Assembly: GCA_023390395.1 (NCBI GenBank)
Contig: JAEWCY010000048.1
Coordinates: forward strand, 1-15,812
DNA: 15,812 nt
Direction of reading: 5' to 3'
Source: Pseudomonadota bacterium
GTDB lineage: Bacteria > Desulfobacterota > Desulfovibrionia > Desulfovibrionales > Desulfovibrionaceae
Below, one piece after another: positions 12,631 through 15,812 of this stretch (position 1 is the first letter of the stretch; each line of letters opens with the position of its first letter). The notes under the pieces were generated by a model. It saw nothing but the letters and a program-made list of their open reading frames with translations. It ran no database searches and was not told where the DNA came from. The position numbers and the translations under genes are program-made.

Positions 12631-14439
12631 CTACCCGTCGGTGCGGCCGAGCTGGTGGATGAGGCCCGAGAGCGCGCCGGTCTGGTCGGCCAGGTTCTGG
12701 AAGTGCTGCGAGGCGTCCTGGGCGCGGTCGGCGTTGTCGCGGGCGATGGTGCTGACCCTGTCCATGCTGTCCATGATGGAGCGGGCCGAGGCGGCCTGCT
12801 GTTCGGCCGCGGCGGCGATGGCCCGCACCTGGCCGGCCGAGGCGTCGGCCGCGCCCAGGATGCGGCGCAGCATGTCGCCGGACTGTCCGGCCAGGCCGGC
12901 CGTGGCGTCCACGGCCTCCATGGTCTTGTCCATGCCGTCCATGTTGTCGCGGGTCATGCCCTGGATGGACTTGATGTTTTCGGTCACTTCGCCGGTGGCG
13001 GCCATGGTCTTTTCGGCGAGCTTTCTGACCTCGTCGGCGACCACAGCGAAGCCGCGCCCGGCCTCGCCGGCCCGGGCGGCCTCGATGGCGGCGTTTAAGG
13101 CCAGAAGATTCGTCTGGTCGGCGATGTCGGAGATGACCTGGATGACCGCGCCGATGCCTTCGGAGCGCTTGCCGAGCTGCCCCATGTCGGTCTTGAGCGT
13201 TTCGGCCATGGCCTTGAGCCGGCTCATGGCTTCCATGGTGTCCTTGACGATGGCCTCGCCTTGCAGGGCGATTTCCCGCGTCTCCCCGGTGGCCGTGGAC
13301 GCCTCGGCGGCGTTTTGGGCCACGTCGGCCACGGCGTCGCGCATCTGGCCCATGGCGTCGGCGGTCGCTTCCAGCTGTTCCTGCTGCTGTCGCGCCCCCT
13401 GGTGGATGTCCTGGCCAAGGTGCGTCAGGTCGCGCGTGGCCGCGCCCACCTGCCCGGCGACGTTCGTGAGCCCGTCCACGGCCGTGAGCATGGCCGCGTT
13501 GGCCGCCTCGACCTTGCGGGCCGCATCGGTGGCCTCGTCGGCCGCTCGGGCCGAGCGTTCGGCCTCGCGCATGGCCTCGGCCTCCTTTTCGCGGATGGCG
13601 TCGAGGTTGGCCTTGAGCGCCCCGGCCATGGCCTCCAGGGCCTGCTGGAGCTGCCCGGCCTCGTCCGTTCCCCGGGCGCTCAGGTGCACGTCCAGGTCCC
13701 CGGCGGCGATGCGCCGGGCCGCATCGGTGGTCTCCCGTATGGGTCGGGAAATGCCCCGGGAAATCGCCAGGCTCAGCGGCAGCAGCACCGCCAGGAACAT
13801 GACGGCGAAGACCGCGCCGTCGATGAGCGTCATGCGGTTGCCGACGTCGCGCATGCGATCGGTGATGGCCGCGCCGGCCTCGTCCACGTTGTCCACGTAC
13901 ACGCCCGTGCCGATCCAGTACTTCGTGCCGGGGATCATGGCCGCGTAGCCGATCTTGGGCATCTCCCCCTTGCCGGGCTTGGCCCAGGTGAAGTTCACGA
14001 AGCCGCCGCCGGCGGCGGCCGCCTTGGACAGGTCGCGGATGGAATAGACGCCGTCCGCCCCCTTGAGGTCCGCCAGATCCTTGCCGGGCAGGCTCGGATT
14101 GACCGGGTGGGCCACATTGATCGTGCCGGTGTAGATGAAGTAATATCCGGACCGGTCGCTCTCGAAAAAGGCGTCCTTGATGGCTTCGCGCAAAAAGGCC
14201 TCCCGGGCCTTGTCGTCGGCCATGTCCGCGACGGCCTTGGACAGGGCCGAAGCCAGGCTGTCCGTGGCCACCTTGATCTTCTCCTTCTCGAGCGCCAGCA
14301 TCACCTGCCGGCCTTCCTGGGCCCCGGCGTCGGCCAGACGCCAGGAGGAATAGGCCCCGACGCCGAAGATGACGGCGGCGGACACCGCGGAAACGATGAA
14401 GAGGATCAACAGCTTCTTGCCAATGGAGAGATTGTTCAA
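12631..14439 (-). CDS. Methyl-accepting chemotaxis protein with periplasmic single-Cache domain
   Basis: This 602-residue inner-membrane receptor would signal to CheA/CheW. It has a first membrane helix (about 9-29) and a periplasmic sCache_2-type domain (about 35-200) containing SGYYFIYTGTINVAHPVNP and YWIGTGVYVD. A second helix (about 206-227), a HAMP domain (228-281) and a long coiled coil follow. The conserved hairpin tip is at about 437-478, with DIADQTNLLALNAAIEAARA then GRGFAVVADEVRKLAEKT. The start is TTG, supported by AAGGAG 8 nt upstream, giving MNNLSIGKKLL. No C-terminal CheR-binding pentapeptide is present. The gene follows the 97-residue membrane protein gene by 76 bases and may share its transcript. 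The ligand, possibly a small organic acid as for other sCache_2 domains, is inference. Confidence 0.95.
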   Translation of the reverse strand: MNNLSIGKKLLILFIVSAVSAAVIFGVGAYSSWRLADAGAQEGRQVMLALEKEKIKVATDSLASALSKAVADMADDKAREAFLREAIKDAFFESDRSGYYFIYTGTINVAHPVNPSLPGKDLADLKGADGVYSIRDLSKAAAAGGGFVNFTWAKPGKGEMPKIGYAAMIPGTKYWIGTGVYVDNVDEAGAAITDRMRDVGNRMTLIDGAVFAVMFLAVLLPLSLAISRGISRPIRETTDAARRIAAGDLDVHLSARGTDEAGQLQQALEAMAGALKANLDAIREKEAEAMREAERSARAADEATDAARKVEAANAAMLTAVDGLTNVAGQVGAATRDLTHLGQDIHQGARQQQEQLEATADAMGQMRDAVADVAQNAAEASTATGETREIALQGEAIVKDTMEAMSRLKAMAETLKTDMGQLGKRSEGIGAVIQVISDIADQTNLLALNAAIEAARAGEAGRGFAVVADEVRKLAEKTMAATGEVTENIKSIQGMTRDNMDGMDKTMEAVDATAGLAGQSGDMLRRILGAADASAGQVRAIAAAAEQQAASARSIMDSMDRVSTIARDNADRAQDASQHFQNLADQTGALSGLIHQLGRTDG

Positions 14440-14472
14440 GGCGGATGCTCCTTGCCTTGGAAGGAATGAAAA

Positions 14473-14495
14473 GCGCGACCCGGTGAGGGCCGCGC
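14473..14495. other. Imperfect hairpin between the small membrane gene and the chemoreceptor gene
   Basis: GCGCGACCC pairs with GGGCCGCGC around GGTGA with one mismatch. It lies in the 76-base gap upstream of the TTG start and could attenuate transcription or stabilise the downstream mRNA. There is no T-run. Confidence 0.3.
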
Positions 14496-14515
14496 CGAGA
14501 AGGGGACGCCGAGAG

Positions 14516-14809
14516 CTAGGCGCTCGCGCCCAGGAACAACAAGACTACATAAGCGGCTGTGGTCGTGAACACGAAGTTGCGCAGGCCGCGCAGGAAGCCC
14601 TTGCGTTTGGCCAGCATGAATTCGATCATGCCCAATCTTTCGTCTGGCCTGTCACGCATGTGCGGCAACTTCTCCACATAATGGTCCATGTAGGACTGTT
14701 CCGAAAGCAGCAACAGATAGACGCGCGGCCGAAAATAGCATTTATAATACAGAAAGGAGACCGCGAAATAGGCGACGAAGAGCACCAGGGAGTAACGCAG
14801 GCTGAGCAT
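14516..14809 (-). CDS. Small two-span membrane protein, unknown
   Basis: From the ATG at 14809 the frame gives 97 residues. There is a hydrophobic helix at 5-24 (RYSLVLFVAYFAVSFLYY), a basic and acidic middle (YMDHYVEKLPHMRDRPDERLG, then MLAKRKGFLRGLRN) and a second helix at about 78-94 (TTTAAYVVLLFLG). AAGGA 9 nt upstream favours this start; an ATG nine bases earlier lies too close to the same site, and the frame continues upstream without support. I know no family for it. It precedes the chemoreceptor gene on the same strand and diverges from pgpA. A link to signalling is only positional. Confidence 0.7.
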   Translation of the reverse strand: MLSLRYSLVLFVAYFAVSFLYYKCYFRPRVYLLLLSEQSYMDHYVEKLPHMRDRPDERLGMIEFMLAKRKGFLRGLRNFVFTTTAAYVVLLFLGASA

Positions 14810-14961
14810 TGACACCATCCTTTCGGGTTGTGCGCGCCCGAAGGCACGAGTCACTGTCTCCCATACTTCCCGGCTGAATTCAAGACCGCCCCGACCCTTG
14901 CCCCCGACCCAGGCCCGGTGTAGCGTCGCCCACGCCAAAATTTCCCCACGGAGGCTCCACC

Positions 14962-15429
14962 ATGACCACGGGCGACCGCCTGTCCCTGCTCGTCTCCGGA
15001 CTCGGCCCCATCGGCAAGATCCCCTACGCCTCGGGAACCTGGGGCTCGGCCGCCGCCGCCCTGGCCGCGCCCGCCCTCTTCCTGCCCCTGCCCGGCTTCT
15101 GGCGCGTCGTCGTCCTCGCCGCCCTCTTCTGGATCGGCGGCGTCACCGGCACCCGCACCGAAAAAATCCTCGGCCGCAAAGACCCCGGACATATCGTCAT
15201 CGACGAACTCATCGGCCAATGGATCACCTACCTGCCCTTCGCCAGCCTGCCGCCCCTGGAACTCTTCGCCGGCTTCCTGCTCTTCCGCGCCTTCGACATC
15301 CTCAAGCCGCCGCCCGTGCGCGCCTCGGAAGACTGGCTGCCCGGCGGCTACGGCGTCATGATCGACGACGTGCTCGCCGGCATCTACGCCTGCCTCTGCC
15401 TCGCCATCCTCCACTGGCTGCGCGGTTGA
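14962..15429 (+). CDS. pgpA: Phosphatidylglycerophosphatase A
   Basis: PgpA removes the phosphate from phosphatidylglycerol phosphate, the last step in phosphatidylglycerol synthesis, at the inner membrane. The 155 residues carry the family signatures: GKIPYASGTWGSAAA near the start, EKILGRKDPGHIVIDELIGQW with the acidic metal-binding residues, and FRAFDILKPPPVRASEDWLP then GGYGVMIDDVLAGIYA. Hydrophobic segments lie at about 33-60, 88-108 and 137-153. GGAGG stands 7 nt before the ATG. The length is slightly below the E. coli protein, normal for this family. The gene diverges from the small membrane protein gene and ends 6 bases before a hairpin array. Confidence 0.95.
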   Translation: MTTGDRLSLLVSGLGPIGKIPYASGTWGSAAAALAAPALFLPLPGFWRVVVLAALFWIGGVTGTRTEKILGRKDPGHIVIDELIGQWITYLPFASLPPLELFAGFLLFRAFDILKPPPVRASEDWLPGGYGVMIDDVLAGIYACLCLAILHWLRG

Positions 15430-15433
15430 TCCC

Positions 15434-15537
15434 TCCCGGGGCGCTGCCCCGGACCCCGCCAGGGCGTTGCCCTGGACCCAGCAGGGCTCTGCCCTGCACC
15501 CGCCGGGGGGCATGATGCCCCCCGGGCCCCCTCGTCG
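15434..15537 (+). repeat. Array of four GC hairpins behind pgpA
   Basis: The hairpins are CCGGGGC/GCCCCGG (15436-15452), CCAGGGC/GCCCTGG (15459-15475), GCAGGGC/GCCCTGC (15481-15497) and CCGGGGGGCAT/ATGCCCCCCGG (15503-15525). They are linked by GGACCC-like spacers. The order mirrors the array behind the chemoreceptor gene, with one extra unit. It begins directly after the pgpA stop and probably forms the transcript end. Confidence 0.75.
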
Positions 15538-15573
15538 GCGTAGGCGGGCAGGATGGGCTGCGGTCACCGGTAC

Positions 15574-15687
15574 GGTTGGCGTTGGCGGACCGAAGATGGG
15601 GGCGGAATTTTCCCTGCCGCTGCCGCCGCTTCGCGGCAGGCTCGACAGGAAAAATTCCGCCCCCAGGCCGTCGCCTCTTCGAGGCGA
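15574..15687 (+). repeat. Compound structured repeat, right copy
   Basis: This is the inverted partner of 12412-12525. The long stem is 15597-15618 with 15644-15665 (two non-pairs in 22), enclosing an inner hairpin, and is followed by TCGCCTC/GAGGCGA around TTC (15671-15687). Compared with the left copy, two of the eight differences are on opposite arms of the last stem and preserve pairing. Confidence 0.85.
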
Positions 15688-15701
15688 GATTTAATGGAAT
15701 T

Positions 15702-15812
15702 TTACTGACAAGACTTCTTGAAATGCGGCGCGTCGCCGCTGGCGCCCGTGGTCGCGGAAATGGGGCGGGCGGTGCTGGCCGGCCTTGCGGCCTGCGTCGC
15801 CCGCCCCATTTC
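15702..15812 (-). CDS. Possible 3' end of a minus-strand gene entering from the right
   Basis: On the minus strand the frame is open from the window edge to a TAA at 15702-15704, giving 36 residues that end SGDAPHFKKSCQ. Most codons end in G or C, as in the real genes here, and AT-rich sequence begins right at the stop. This would make the right structured repeat lie between two convergent genes, pgpA and this one. The piece is too short to assign a family, and the frame could be open by chance. Confidence 0.4.
   Translation of the reverse strand, partial: EMGRATQAARPASTARPISATTGASGDAPHFKKSCQ
15757..15812. repeat. Perfect 15-bp inverted repeat at the right edge
   Basis: GAAATGGGGCGGGCG (15757-15771) is exactly complementary to CGCCCGCCCCATTTC (15798-15812), with 26 bases between containing a GGCC-TTGC-GGCC inner hairpin. 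A second small hairpin, GCGGCG/CGCCGC, lies at 15725-15739. The repeat reaches the last base, so the true arms may be longer. Confidence 0.6.

Noticed and set aside
15597..15694. Tiny open frame starting MGAEFSLPLPPLRGRL in both compound repeat copies
   Set aside because: Differences between the copies change amino acids while preserving base pairing, so the structure, not a peptide, appears to be conserved. There is no ribosome site.

Overview
The window reads as a chromosomal stretch of a high-GC, Gram-negative deltaproteobacterium, most likely a Desulfovibrionaceae member of the Desulfovibrio/Solidesulfovibrio type. The grounds are very GC-rich codon third positions, a DUF6125-type protein, a Cache-domain chemoreceptor, a sigma-54 activator, and a GC-hairpin intergenic repeat headed GCCTCCGGCGGCC. 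The genus is inferred from gene content and recall, not from any search.

Left part (1-2700). A WbqC-like gene runs off the left edge on the minus strand. Divergent from it is maf, a nucleotide pyrophosphatase gene. Its last codons are replaced at the edge of a sharply AT-rich island (about 933-2215). The island carries one 367-residue gene of unknown family with an RNxxxH motif, as in HEPN ribonucleases, and its own promoter-like sequence. GC-rich DNA resumes with a YjaB-like GNAT acetyltransferase gene.

Middle part (2692-9270). A soluble GAF-type histidine kinase and a NarL/LuxR response regulator form a minus-strand operon with a 16-nt overlap. Upstream of it is a stand-alone FMN-binding glutamate-synthase-type gene. 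That gene diverges, across a region with helically phased palindromes, from a two-gene unit: a STAS-like protein and an ATGA-coupled 55-residue membrane protein. An EamA transporter (minus) then diverges from a CYTH-transglutaminase gene pair.

Right part (9270-15812). A small conserved-looking ORF has a sigma-54-like promoter, upstream palindromes and a strong terminator. It is followed by a gene for a GAF-AAA+-Fis sigma-54 activator that could regulate it. Then come a DUF6125 gene (minus), a chemoreceptor gene with a TTG start (minus), a 97-residue membrane protein gene (minus), pgpA (plus), and probably the 3' end of a minus-strand gene entering from the right.

The two observations most worth follow-up are these. 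First, the AT-rich island with its HEPN-like gene is a candidate toxin or defence gene placed at the 3' end of maf. Second, a compound structured repeat of about 200-250 nt occurs in two inverted copies, one directly downstream of the chemoreceptor gene and one directly downstream of pgpA. The copies differ by compensatory changes that keep a stem intact. A related hairpin repeat is translated as the N-terminus of the DUF6125 protein.
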